Source: Hyalella azteca (Eukaryota; Arthropoda; Malacostraca; Amphipoda; Hyalellidae). Taken from it: a stretch of DNA of 64,000 nucleotides. Every line of letters starts with the position of its first letter. Within the stretch, counting starts at the first letter, position 1. The translations under genes and the position numbers were made by a program. The stretch is taken from assembly GCF_000764305.2 (NCBI RefSeq), contig NW_025946074.1:653164-717163 (forward strand), in the 5' to 3' direction. Under the pieces are notes generated by a model. The model was given only the letters and a program-made list of their open reading frames with translations. It made no database searches and was not told where the DNA came from. Below, piece after piece: positions 48,475-59,318 of this stretch.

Positions 48475-48971
48475 TTGATTGCTACTTTTGGCAGCCGGAA
48501 GGGGAGAAGAATTCATACTAGTGCGCCTTCGCAGTTGGTCGTAGTCAAGCGCTGGCATGGCGACAAGTCACGGAAAAAACAAGCGGCTAGGGACAAAAGC
48601 AATCCCACTGCAACTGTAGAAAATACTGCATTCTGCACTCAGTGCAATAAAAAGGTGCGCCTGGAGGATAAGGGTTTATGTGTGAGCTCTGCGCGGCGTG
48701 GTATCATGCTTCCTGCGTCAATGTTGATGACACACTCTACAAATATGTGAAGAATGAAAGTCAGGCGCGTCAAAACTCGTATATTCATTTCTCCGTGCAA
48801 CGAGTTGGCAAACAAATTTGTCATCTCTTATGGCAATCTCTCCTGACAAGGACTGGGGACCATGGACGACACGAGAGTCTTCTCCAATGTCACCAGGCAC
48901 AAGCGGGCGCGACACAAGTCTTGCGACAAGTGTTCGCTAGTGACAAGGAGCAGCCAGATTACGAGAACTAG
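48475..48971 (+). pseudogene. LINE ORF1 relic with PHD finger
   Basis: A second ORF1 start lies directly after the previous relic. The frame gives AFCTQCNKKVRLEDKGLC and, after a frameshift near 48680, CELCAAWYHASCVNVDD, together a Cys4-His-Cys3 PHD-like finger, followed by VDDTLYKYVKNE. The family matches the finger at 46.4 kb only in layout. The downstream frame to 48971 has no clear ORF1 motif. The tight junction suggests one element inserted at the end of another. Confidence 0.6.
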
Positions 48972-49060
48972 CGTGCCGCACACCTCAAGCATTTCCTTCT
49001 TATGGTTGCGTCCTATGTGTCCTCAACGCCCGTGAACGAGCGACCAGACATGGAGATGAA

Positions 49061-49802
49061 GGGGAGCGCAGCCGTGCACCACCAATTTTGGGCACCATTA
49101 AGCCCTGAATCGAACGCCCTGGATCTCTCCGGACATCCACCAATCAGCCGTGAATGGACCCTCTATCCGTAGCCGACCCTTGACATCATTCTGCTTTGAA
49201 TATTTTGAGCTCTACACCCCCAGATACGAGGTCGAATAGCCTGGAGTCGAATTGCCGTCCACCACTGAACGTTGCGTCGAAGCATCACTTCATACCCTGG
49301 CCACCGCTCGAACTGAAACTTGCGCGCAGCAGCCTGCGACCACTCGGCTTTGTCCTCCAATGCCAGCCTTGCATCAAGCCTGCCGTGCACCACCAGGCCG
49401 TCAGTCGAAAGAGCCGTGCGACTGGCTGGGCCAGGTTAGGTTGTTAGGTTAGCACTCGGCTGGAGCGTTCGACCCGCGGGCGTTCGACCGAGGGCTGGTT
49501 CGACGCACGGCCTAGATACGAACGGTTTGGTGGCGGATATCACATTCGCTGCAAGGCTCCGGCGCGCTACGTCCGAGTGAGTGATGCAGAATTTTTTCGC
49601 GGTACGGCGGACGATGCTAGGCCATTTGATCGCCGGCTGTTTCTCCTGACTGCTGATTGGTCTGGTTCAATTGATTCGTTCTGTCTGGTGGCTTTCGGCT
49701 GCCTATATGATTGTCCAGAAGTGTTGAAGGCTACGTTCCGGAAGGCAGGAATCATGATGGTCCATTACATCCAAGGCAGTGGTGGTCTTCGGCAGGCGAC
49801 CC
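49061..49802 (+). repeat. Left arm of a 740-bp inverted duplication
   Basis: The arm starts GGGGAGCGCAGCCGTGCACC and ends GGTGGTCTTCGGCAGGCGAC. Its reverse complement recurs at 51075-51815 with about 10 percent differences by eye. Inside are AGGTTAGGTTGTTAGGTTAG and frames on both strands that are mirrored in the other arm, for example CLVAFGCLYDCPEVLKATF on +. The frames are shared because the DNA is duplicated; no protein family is certain. Confidence 0.85.
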
Positions 49803-50053
49803 AGATGAAGGATTTGCTTAAAATCCTCAAGCCTTCACTGGAGGCCTTCCGAACCCTAGTGGGAGGAAACTTGAAACAAGCTACAATAAAAAATTACATG
49901 TCGTAAGTGATGAAGTTTGCCGCTTACGTGGTATCCTTGGTGTTGTTTGGGACGTAGCAGTCCCGAGCCACGATGGATCGCCGCCTCTGATTATCGTTCA
50001 TCCGCCCTCATTTGGGCCACCTGATGCACGATGCTGATGCTTGCTTCTCGCCG

Positions 50054-50745
50054 CGGGAGCGCAGCCCTGCACCACAAATTTAGCTCGTAAACAAACCCTA
50101 GCGCCAACGCCTACCCTATAATGCATTAACTAAACTTAGCTCACACCCAAGAAGCAGTAGGTAACTGAGTCATCTCCCCACACCAACTTTAAGCAACACC
50201 TACCTCACTCCAAAGCATACTGAATCAAATAGTCAATTGTCAACGGGTCCTACTCCACAGAATTTTACCCCATACTATCACTTCTTACACACGCCGTAAG
50301 CCTTACTGGCTGCAGACCACGCTGGATCACCGTAAGCCTGCTCTGCTATTTGCAGGACTGGCGTAATCCCGCCACACTCCACGGGCAGAAGCGCAAACCG
50401 CCGTCCCTATAACGCCAACAAGCCCTAGCGCCAACGCCTACCCTATAATGCATTAACTAAACTCAGCTCACATCCAAGAAGGGGACGCCTGTCGGAGACC
50501 ACCTCTGCCGTGCTTCGAATGGACTATCATGATACCTTCCCTGAAGAACGTAGCCTACAACACACCTTGACTGTAACGTTATCAGCCGCACGCCACCAGA
50601 CAGATCACATCACGCAACAGTTTGGCTATTTGCCCACGGCTGTTGCTTCGGCGGCTTGATGTTATCTGGCTGATTGATTCATTTCCAGGAAAGGAAATGG
50701 CACCTATGGCTTTAGGCACTTAATCACACAGGCTAATATGCCCTC
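50054..50745. repeat. Spacer of the inverted duplication with internal direct repeats
   Basis: GGGAGCGCAGCCCTGCACCA at 50054 copies the outer end of the arms. CCCTAGCGCCAACGCCTACC with CTATAATGCATTAACTAAAC occurs at about 50097 and again at 50415, 318 bp apart. GGGGACGCCTGTCGGAGACC at 50481 is a diverged copy of the inner end of the arms. The spacer is therefore built from pieces of the same repeat family. Confidence 0.7.
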
Positions 50746-50789
50746 TAGCGTGATTACGAGCGGAATGGAATAGATATTGAATTGTGGGC

Positions 50790-51070
50790 AAGGGCTATGT
50801 AGGGGTCTATACTGCGTCCCCTCGCCGCTGGTAGTGTTGCAGGGGAGGTCGATCTGGGATTGTGCCCAGGAACACGTCCAGTTGTCTCTTGAAGGTCTCC
50901 AGGGTGAACTCCCCCTCTCTTAGATCCCTTGGTAGGGCGTTGAACACCTTGGCCCTGCCACGGAAAGTGATCCTTCCCGCAGGGATTGAAATCTGACTGC
51001 GGATCTGTTACGTAGTGGGGGGATTTTGCAGTCTCCCTTCTCTCGTTGTGGTATGTCTCAATCCTGAAGC
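50790..51070 (-). pseudogene. LINE-like ORF C-terminus
   Basis: The - strand reads, with one stop, QISIPAGRITFRGRAKVFNA, then LPRDLREGEFTLETFKRQL and VFLGTIPDRPPLQHY. The pattern 'FRGRA.vfNaLP.dlre...le.FKrqL' is typical of the end of LINE reverse transcriptase ORFs. It directly follows, on the same strand, the CLYDCPEVLKATF frame of the right arm, so the duplicated arms are probably derived from a LINE of a different family from the CR1-like copies. It is not intact. Confidence 0.55.
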
Positions 51071-51074
51071 GTGG

Positions 51075-51815
51075 GGACGCCTGCCGAAGACCACCACTGC
51101 CCTGGATGTAATGGACTATTGTGACTCCTGCCCTCCGGAACGTAGCCTTCAACACTTCTGGACAATCATATAGGCAGCCGAAAGCCACCAGACAGAACGA
51201 ATCAATTGAATTAGACCAATCAACACTCAGGAGAAACAGCCGGCGATCGAATGGCCTAGCATCGTCCGCCGTACCGCGAAAAAATTCTGCACCACTAAGA
51301 CGTAGCGCGCCGGAGCCTTGCAGCGAATGTGATATCCGCCACCAAGCCGTCCGTATCTAGGCCGTGCGTCGAACCAGCCATCGGTCGAACGCCAGCGGGT
51401 CGAACGCTCCAACCGCGTGCTAACCCAACCTAACCTAACCTGACCCAGCCAGTCGCACTGCTCTTTCGACCGACGGCCTGGTGGTGCACGGCAGGTTTTA
51501 TGCAAGGCCGGAGGAGGGCAAAGCCAAGTGGTCGCAGGCTGTTACGCGCTAATTCCAGTTCAAGCGGTGGCCAGGGTATGAAATGATGCTTCGACGCAAC
51601 GTTCAGTGGTGGACGGCCATTCGACTCTAGGCTATTCGACCTCGTGTCTGGGGGGTTGTAGAGCTCAAAATATTTAAAGCAGAAGGATGTCAAGGATCGG
51701 TTAAGGATAGCAGGTTCCATTCACGACTGATTGGTGGATGTCCGGAGAGTTCCAAGGCGTTCGATTCAGGGCTTATTGGTGTACAAAATTTGTGGTGCAC
51801 GGCTGCGTTCCCCCT
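51075..51815 (-). repeat. Right arm of the 740-bp inverted duplication
   Basis: Reverse complement of 49061-49802, ending GTGCACGGCTGCGTTCCCCC. It contains CCAACCTAACCTAACCT, the mirrored TTAGG-type run. The two arms are separated by about 1.27 kb. Confidence 0.85.
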
Positions 51816-51904
51816 ACGTGAACAATCTCGATCTCGACGCCGAAATTCTCGGGAACTATTCATTGTCCTATATCTAAGGAATTCTAGATCGAAATAATTT
51901 AATA

Positions 51905-52129
51905 GTGAACAGAGACCTGTGGACTTTCGCTCACTTCCAGCCGATTGACGAGAGCAACAGTTGCACGCAAACATCTGCAGAGGCCATGAGTCGATTCCGA
52001 AATAATGAGTTCATCAATGAGTACATCGACAAAACGATCAACGTGTGCTCCTTCCTCAACGAAGGCAAGGCAGCGCCAGACGACCTTCTGCCGTGGGCAC
52101 CAACTCGATCAGCATGCTGTAAAGTTTGA
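51905..52129 (+). other. Unrecognised ORF, 74 codons
   Basis: The frame starts MNRDLWTFAHFQPIDES and has SRFRNNEFINEYIDKTINVC near its end, with fairly normal amino-acid usage. The reading continues upstream without ATG only to a stop at 51898. A - strand frame of 110 codons overlaps it fully. I cannot name a family. It may be a fragment of a host-derived or transposon ORF trapped among repeats. Confidence 0.3.
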
Positions 52130-52383
52130 GGTATACTTATAACGTTCATTGGGATGGCCACGGTGCGAAGATCGCTGGAGATGAAGGCCTTTATGTTGCA
52201 GTCTTTCAAGAGCCCCATCATCTTTGATGACGGCTTGGTGCTGTATAAAGTTCGTCGACACAAGACATGAAGATCACTGCTGTGTCATCTTCTGGTAGAA
52301 GGTCGCTTGAGTGACCTTCTGCAAATGTATTATAAATATTATAGTATAGACCAATGCTAACCATGGACCAAGTTTCACAGTCC

Positions 52384-52466
52384 CAAAAAACTAAAGATCT
52401 GTGATTTATTTAGTATATAGAAAATAAAAATATTGAACAAATAATGCAGAAATATTTAAAAATATT
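52384..52466 (+). repeat. 83-bp perfect direct repeat, copy 1
   Basis: The sequence from CAAAAAACTAAAGATCTGTG to ATATTTAAAAATATT is identical to 54368-54450. Perfect identity in an otherwise decayed area points to a recent copy event. Confidence 0.95.
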
Positions 52467-52492
52467 CTGTCTTTGTTAGCGCAAACTCAAGC

Positions 52493-52732
52493 ATGACCAC
52501 ATCAAGACCCCTCTCGGTGGGAACCATCGGAACCATACCGCCGTCGTGTTCAAGTACGGAGTCCAAATTGACGACCAGCCGAGATTTACATTGCGAATAT
52601 TTCGCAAATTCTACACCTCCCAAGAATTTGGGAGGGAATGAAGATCCCGCCATGCGTGAGAAGCCATTAGTCATGGGGCATTCTAATGCAACTAACAATA
52701 GAGATTACACCGTAGAAACTGTGAAAAAATAG
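52493..52732 (+). other. Unrecognised ORF pair
   Basis: An 80-codon frame on + and a matching frame on - overlap here. The region is GC-richer than its flanks. No motif is seen and I make no call on function. Confidence 0.25.
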
Positions 52733-52775
52733 ATATTCAAGATTCCGTCAAAACATGAAAAAATACCTGGACAAG

Positions 52776-53181
52776 GTGGGGTCGCCTGCCGAAGACCACC
52801 ACTGCCCTGGATGTAATGGACCATCATGATTCCTGCCTTCCGGAACGTAGCCTTCAACACTTCAAGCCGTCCGTATCTAAGCCGTGGGTCGAACCAGCCC
52901 ACGGTCGAACGGCCACTTGTCGAAGGAGGATAAATTTTGGAACCGAACTATGCTATCTGAAACCTAACCTCAGATGCGGTGAACGTAAAAATACGTAATT
53001 TAACGATGCCCGGAAGTCAGATTCGATCCGCGGCCTGGTAGTGCACGGCAGGTTCTATGCGAGGCCGAAGGAAGACAAAGCCGAGTGGTTCATGGTTGAT
53101 TGGTGGATGTCCGGAGAGATCCAAGGCGTTCGATTCAGGGCTTATTGGTGCACAAAATTAGTGGTGCACGGCTGCGCTCCC
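52776..53181 (+). repeat. Internally deleted third copy of the arm repeat
   Basis: This lies in the orientation of the right arm. The inner end GTCGCCTGCCGAAGACCACC, the centre AAGCCGTCCGTATCTAAGCC and the outer end GTGCACGGCTGCGCTCCC are kept, but about 330 bp of the middle is missing or replaced. It ends at the same base as the arms, which defines a true element end. Confidence 0.75.
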
Positions 53182-53560
53182 GATAAGGTGGACTCCACAG
53201 TTGGTCAAGATCTTCTCGATCCGGCAACTGTACTTGGCAAGGAGAATGTTCTTGCAGAAGATGAACCTGAAGTTGACGAAACCGACGCCGCGATCATCAA
53301 GCCGATTCTTATACTGGCGGAGCATAAGGGCAGAAGTTTTAGAACGGGAACTTTACTTGCGCATCCTCCTCATTCAGCTGTGCGCGTCCATGCCGAGCAG
53401 TGCAATGTTCCGGTGCCCGATAGTAATTTTAGAGTTCTAGCTTACACGACCGGTGTTGCTGACCTACGGATTTTAGAATCCCTGTATATTTTTAAATAGA
53501 AGCCTATTTTAAATGCAGCCATCAGCTCCTATCCCCTTGAAATTGTAAATGGATAGGCCT
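53182..53560 (+). pseudogene. Retroelement ORF C-terminus, possibly Penelope-like
   Basis: In one frame it reads AEHKGRSFRTGTLLAHPPHS, then AVRVHAEQCNVPVPDSNFRV and LRILESLYIFK, a stop, and KPILNAAISSYPLEIVNG. The ending with 'LRILESLYI..KP.LN' and a Ser-Ser-x-Pro-Leu tail resembles C-termini of repeated retroelement proteins in invertebrates, including GIY-YIG-bearing Penelope-like elements. I recall the pattern and have not aligned it. A single in-frame stop before KPILN shows it is dead or nearly so. The reading enters from the deleted arm repeat without a start. Confidence 0.45.
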
Positions 53561-53660
53561 GTCACCTCTTGCGTATCTGTTTTTTATTGTCGATTTACGT
53601 TTTCATCTTCGATGTGAATTTAGTGTTCTAATTGATTCTGCTTTTCTTATAGGTTTTGAA

Positions 53661-53687
53661 CTGACGATGGAGCTGGACTCCGAAACG
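53661..53687 (+). other. Hammerhead-ribozyme-like core
   Basis: CTGACGA is followed by a T, a small stem GGAG/CTCC with loop CTGGA, and GAAACG. Hammerhead ribozymes have CUGANGA, stem II, then GAAA, and Penelope-like elements are known to carry them. Here an extra U lies before stem II, and I could not find stems I and III, so activity is doubtful. It lies about 130 bp after the protein-like tail. Confidence 0.3.
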
Positions 53688-53789
53688 TTTTCATTCTTGA
53701 ATTATTGATATTCTGACTGTTTTCTTTGCTTTTAAATTCCTGATAAACTTGCGATTTAATTAATCTAGTAATTTTAATACTTATACATT

Positions 53790-54135
53790 TCGTGACTTGA
53801 TTCACAAGGGATCCGGCCTTTGGAACCCGATCTTTCCATAACTGACGATTGATTGACATAGCTGCTGGACTTATTACCTAGGTCCGTAATTTTCTAGGCA
53901 TTTCAAGACTGAACATGTGCTTCTGCATAGCTTCGTCAAGTCTGTTTTTGAAGGCGTTCATACTCGGAGCGTCAACGATGCTATCAGGGAGGCTTCCACA
54001 TGTCGGTGACTCGAAGCGAGAAGAAATTTTGTTGCATGGATGTGTTACAACGCAGTTTTTTTAATTTATAGCCGTGGTCCCTGGTGTTGGTTCTTGTTCC
54101 AAATTCTAGTAATCCTTCTGTCACCTTGTATAAGC
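53790..54135 (-). pseudogene. CR1-like LINE tail, reverse orientation
   Basis: Read on the - strand it is the same tail as at 56.3 and 57.4 kb: ...LEFGTRTNTRDHGYKLKK..., MRQNFFSLRVTDMW, IVDAPSMNAFKNRLDEAMQ, and then the 3' end with GATCGGGTTCCAAAGGCCGG. The 5' end is truncated near 54135. Confidence 0.75.
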
Positions 54136-54367
54136 CATGAGACAAATTAGACCATGCGAGTCAATACGAACATCATGATAACGCTTGACAAAAGACCGAT
54201 TCGACACTTCAGCGAACTCGCGTGCGAACTGGCCTGCGAAAAGGAATACGAAACGATGACAAATTTTGAACTCGGATATAATATATCACATTTTTGGAAT
54301 ATGAAAAAACTTGAAGCCGAGATAACGAACGAATTAATTTCAAATTTCAAAATAGTAATTTTGATGG

Positions 54368-54450
54368 CAAAAAACTAAAGATCTGTGATTTATTTAGTAT
54401 ATAGAAAATAAAAATATTGAACAAATAATGCAGAAATATTTAAAAATATT
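54368..54450 (+). repeat. 83-bp perfect direct repeat, copy 2
   Basis: Identical to 52384-52466; the copies start 1984 bp apart and flank the Penelope-like and LINE fragments. Confidence 0.95.
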
Positions 54451-55599
54451 GATACACTTTGATCCTTTCAAATTGATCGCCTACTCAATAGTATGAACGA
54501 CACTATTTAATATCCCGAATATCTGGGAGACTTGATTTAAATGAAAAACATGAAGCTAATAATTAAAACAGTTATCCGTATGAAAACATTCTCAGGTAGA
54601 CAGAAGACGAAGAAAATTTTTTAAAGTGAGGAGGGACTCAATCCGTGACCGCCATGACTCTACAGTCCCTCCCGTGAAAGGTCCCGCCGGCCACGCGGTA
54701 GGTGGTCATCGACTCATCGTGGCCAACAGCATCACCGTCAGCGCCGCGTCGGTTCATTCCCAGAGAATTTGGCCAGACGCTGGATTCTTTATGAAGCCCA
54801 ACCCCGTCACCCATTAAAGTCACCTAAGCTCATGGAACCTTCTTTGATGTCAAAGAAACGTCTGAAATTTTGCTGGCGATGTCAAAAGCTATATTTCTAT
54901 TTTACATTCCATCAAATTTTATTTCATTCGTCACAAAAAAGGTTAGAAGAGACGAAAAAGTAACGAAAATGCGCTTTCAGGTCATATCCACGACCGAAAT
55001 CAAATTAGGTACATTTTGAACAATTTACCCGAATGGCTTTGTTAAACGTTGTAAATGCGTTTACTTTGTTAATCTTGTTAAACGACAGAATCACGCAAGC
55101 CCTTCGTTATTAGCAAAATGACGAAAAACTATCAGTGGGCCAAACATTGAATAGAAAAATTAGTAACAAGATATTGCGATGTTATACCACGATTTATCTA
55201 GTCCTGGCATAGAACGTCGTAGCAAATAGTGCACGTCTGGTGTCGAATTTTTTTTTTTTTTCATAAAATAGCTCATAGACTCACGATAAAATCTTAGAAT
55301 TTTTCGCACAAATAATCCAGATTTCTTTGATCTTAAACGTGTAGGTTAAGTGTATGGTGACGGTAACGCACAATGTACAGTAGTACACGTGCGCGTTCGT
55401 ATCATCCCGTATCTACGTTTCTTCGAATGGCGTGGATCTTCCCGCTTCACTCCGTGATTATCTCCCAATTTGGGCTCACTATTGGCACCCTGCCTGTTCT
55501 CTCAATCTTAAAACTAAGGCTTTTCAATTGATATGTGGTTATTGCTGGAAGGAATTGAGTTTCGCCTTTTAGAACATTGTAACATTACGCCAAATACGG
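54451..55599. other. No recognised gene
   Basis: A GC-richer patch at 54625-54830 has short frames on both strands without motifs. The rest is AT-rich. Confidence 0.45.
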
Positions 55600-57577
55600 T
55601 GATAATCAGACTGGGCTTCATTGCGCAGCGGCGTGCCACAAGGAAGCGTTCTCGAGGCTATTCCTATTCGTTGCGTTTATAAACGATCTGCCAGAAGCTG
55701 TGTCTAGCGTGTGCTCGATATATGCTGACGACACAAAAATTTATAATACAGTGAAGAATACGTCGCAAAAAGTACAGTTACAAGGTGATCTTGACAGGCT
55801 GGTTGACTGGGCTGATAAGTGGCAGCTGCGTTTTAACGCTGACAAATGAAAAGTAATCCACCGTGGTAAGAATAATGAACAGCAAGATTACAGTATGAGA
55901 AGACACGGTTGCAGCGACAGAGTGATGATGTCGAAGTCGACAATGGGAAAATATTTAGGAGTTAATATCAACAATTAGTTTAAATTTTCAAAGCATATTG
56001 AAGGTAAAGTTAATATAGCCAATGAACGACTTGGACTGAACAGACGCTCTCTCGAGTTCCTAGATGCAGAAGCGATGAAGAAGTAGTTTGTTGCTGTCGT
56101 GCGCCCGAACCTAGAGTTTGGAAACGTCGTGTGGTCACCGAAACTTGAAAAGGACAAAAATTTATAGAGAGTGTTCAAAGACTTGCAACAAGGATAATTC
56201 CGGGCTTGACAGGCAAGTCCTATGAGGAAAGATTAAAGATTATGAAGCTTCCAAGCCTCAGTTATCGACTTCCGCGTGGGGAACTCATTGAAGCATACAA
56301 GTATACTCATGGCTTATACAAGGTCCCAGAAGGATTACTAGAATTTGAAACAAGAACCAACACCAGGTGCCACGGCTATAAACTAAAAAAAATGCGTTGT
56401 AACACATCCATGCGACAACATTTCTTCTCGCTTCGAGTCGCCGACATTTGGAACATCCTCCCTGATTAGCATCGTTGACGCTCCGAGTATGAACGCCTTC
56501 AAGAACAGACTATAGAGTATAGACGAAGCTATGCAGGAGCATTATAGCATATATGTTCAGTCTTAAAATGTCTAGCAAATTACGGACCAGGGGCCGTATT
56601 ATCAAAACTTCGTAAGTACGCAAAATTGACTAACGAGTGGCGTAAGTGCTGACTTGATGACGTAACTCTAGAGGTATTATCAAAACATTTGCGCGGGAAG
56701 ATACGTAACGTAACTGTACGCCTGCTCAGAGATGTCGTAAGTGGAGTTCCGCACAAGTTTAGAGTTTCTCTTAAAGCGATAGGAAACTATTGATTTACTA
56801 GCAAGTAGCAACACCTTGACTTGTGATAGAATTTTGTCAATAATCCGACAGCGCGGATTCTACACGCATAGAATGATGGCTCTACTTGTGATGGCTCCAC
56901 TACTTGATCGTGCAACATTTGCACGATCAAAATATGTGATAGTGCTAAACAGTGATATTGGAAAAAATTCAGTTAATTTTTTCAAAAATGTTCACAAATT
57001 TCTTTATTCATTTTCAAAAATTCAATTCATTCATTTCTTCTAATCGGTACTTTGTATCTCTGCCAACCATAATTTTTAGCTCCGTACACAGATTTCTTCT
57101 TCAACTCACGCTGTTTATTAAAAATAGTTCACAACTATTTTAGAATGGCTTTTTCTGGGCCAACAAGAAGCAATACCGACAGACAACATTCGATAGTCGA
57201 TACCATCGAAGGCATCGATTCCCGCCATCGAAGTTCACAGAATGTAAACAAATCCAAAGCCTCTGATTGGTCAGTTGGCCAGATGGTTTTGATAGTACGC
57301 TTTTAGCTAAGTCTTACGTACGAATGTTTTGATAATGCCAAAATTAGGGTGTACTTACGTAACAGGTAACTTTTTGTCGGAAGTACAAAAAGTTACGAAG
57401 TTTTGATAATACGGCCCCAGGCAGTAAGTCCAGCAGCTATCTCAATCAATCGTCAGTTATGGAAAGATCGGGTTCCAAAGGCCGGATCCATTGTGAATCA
57501 AGTCACGAAAAATTCATGAATCGGCAACAGGCCATGGGCCTATTTCTTCAGTGCCGACACTTCTATTCTATTCTGTC
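55600..57577 (+). pseudogene. CR1-like LINE, RT domain to 3' end, split by a transposon
   Basis: This is the best LINE copy in the window. It opens with SGVPQGSVLE (55627-55656), frameshifts, then reads FVAFINDLPEAVSSVCSIYA with the catalytic motif YADD (from 55721), DDTKIYNTVKN and WADKWQLRFNADK before a stop. After more frameshifts comes the 87-codon frame 56206-56469 ([20 protein letters not shown] and on). The aspartates of YADD are kept, but stops and frameshifts rule out activity. The 5' part, including the endonuclease, is missing. The 3' end is interrupted at 56590 by an inserted element and resumes at 57418. It finishes TTCTATTCTATTCTG, a CR1-like tail. Confidence 0.8.
56591..57417. 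mobile_element. 827-bp non-autonomous DNA transposon with 25-bp TIRs
   Basis: Perfect terminal inverted repeats, GGGCCGTATTATCAAAACTT then CGTAA at 56591-56615, mirrored at 57393-57417, enclose 827 bp. CAG flanks both sides (56588-56590 and 57418-57420), consistent with a 3-bp target duplication inside the LINE sequence GGACCAGGCA. Subterminal copies of GTATTATCAAAAC (near 56673) and TTTTGATAATGCC (near 57326) repeat the end sequence inward. No transposase is present; frames inside are short. A 3-bp duplication and GGGCC ends suggest the PIF/Harbinger superfamily, which is an inference. Confidence 0.85.
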
Positions 57578-59262
57578 ATATACCGAAATGTTCGCCAGAA
57601 AAAGATTTTCACGATGGAGCAAGCGATATCTTCGACTCTTCAAAGGGCTTCCCGCTAGAAGTGAAAAACTGCGAAATCAAGCTTGAAATTGGCTCTCCAA
57701 TGAGAAGAGCATCATTCAATGTCTATTTTCACAATAAAAATTTATTCTAACACGACAAACCATAGATAAAAATGATGGCAAGAAAAAGATCTACAGTTCT
57801 ACACGATGGTGTAAGCTTAAACCCACATTGTTTGATTGATTAGCCCCCTAGAAGTGAATTACACAATTTATGACTTGAATTCATACAGTTAACAAAACGT
57901 TTTGGATGCAAACTTCAATTAAATAGAGAGACCTACAAAAGGCTGAGAGAAGTTTATTGTGACGCGTGAACGGATTACTTTATTGTGTCAGCAGAAACTT
58001 AGCATTGAACATGAAGTTCGTAATCTTCCACGCCATCGACCGCCATTAGAAGTATGTAATTTAAGGAGTTATTACAGTTATTACAGCATTTGTCCTCTCC
58101 AGCATCCAGCATCTGTCCTAATTGAAAATCTGTCCACCAACTACATTGAACTGCTAAATTATTCTCTCATTCTCATTCTACAAAATTAAAACAATTTATC
58201 AAAACACATTCGAGGCGTTCATAATAAAAGAAAAAAATTTGAAATTTTTTAAACTTTTTAGCCTTTTCTGAAAATTAAAATTTTCTGGATGACATTTGAT
58301 TACAGGGTTTGATATAATATAATCCTAGGCAGTAATAATACATTATAATTAGCAGCAGATTTTGAATGCATGCTTAAGTGGCTGTTGTATATGCAGCGAC
58401 AACGTAGTGAGCGCTAAGCTGCTGATGGTTGACTTCTCTGGCAACCATGCAGAAGCCAGAACCAGGCGCGGCTGGTGAAGGCCGAAGCATAAATTTGGAG
58501 CTGCTGTGTCTCGTCAGAGTCGCCAGCTCGCCGATTCAGACCAGCTCATCCCCCTACCGTGACTTCAAACTGACTAATGGGTAATGAATTGAGAAAATAC
58601 ATTACATTATGACGCAGGTTTTGGCTAAATTTGCAGTTCGCTGATCGGACACAAGGCTCTAGAAGTCGTTCTCTTTACTTTCTAGTAGAAGCGCCAGACA
58701 AGATAAACTGAAGTATAAAATTTCATCTAAGTTATAGAACATATAATATTCTACGGGTTATACTCTCAAAAACCCATTGTAGTTGTACTGGCAAGGCAAC
58801 TTTCGGCAGTTTATGGGAAGAGTGGCCGATTCAGTCAATGGCTGCGATTTAGAACGCGATTTCCGGTTGTTAACGCAATGATTAACCTGCCGTTCATATG
58901 CAAATCTAGTTTTCAGCCGCCTGGACATTTCAGGGGCAATTTTAAATTTTGGGGCGTTGTACAAGGCCATATAAAGTGACCAAGTTACGGTGTAAACGAG
59001 TAGAATGGGGCTCCAGGCAGCATTGAACATGCTGATAGACACGCTAGTGTAACGAACCCCCACCGAAGCACGAAGCCGATCGTGTTTTGTACCTATTGTA
59101 CAATTTTGATGAACAGCCAATTATATTGAAGAGATGGCCCAGGTTTCCCAAGAACTCTGAGCGGCTGAGTGTCAACAAACGAAAGACAGATTTGGTGAGT
59201 TACTCGACAAGGTTAACTGCATCTGTGCTGATCGATCATGAGACGCGACCTACTGCTACTAA
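57578..59262. other. No supported gene
   Basis: Contains a GC-richer block at 58400-58570 and a 120-codon - frame (58758-59120) with no family I recognise. The compositional change near 58800-59050 could mark a retroelement fragment. Confidence 0.4.
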
Positions 59263-59318
59263 TGGTTGAACTAGTAATTCAACCATGTGTCAGGTGGTCG
59301 GTTTCTATGACCACCTGA
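59263..59318. other. Two adjacent perfect hairpins
   Basis: TGGTTGAA/TTCAACCA (59263-59285, 7-base loop) and TCAGGTGGTC/GACCACCTGA (59290-59318, 9-base loop) stand four bases apart. No poly-T or gene end is nearby, so no function is assigned. Confidence 0.6.

Noticed and set aside
58758..59120. 120-codon - strand ORF
   Set aside because: No recognisable family and no supporting context; kept only as a note on the region.
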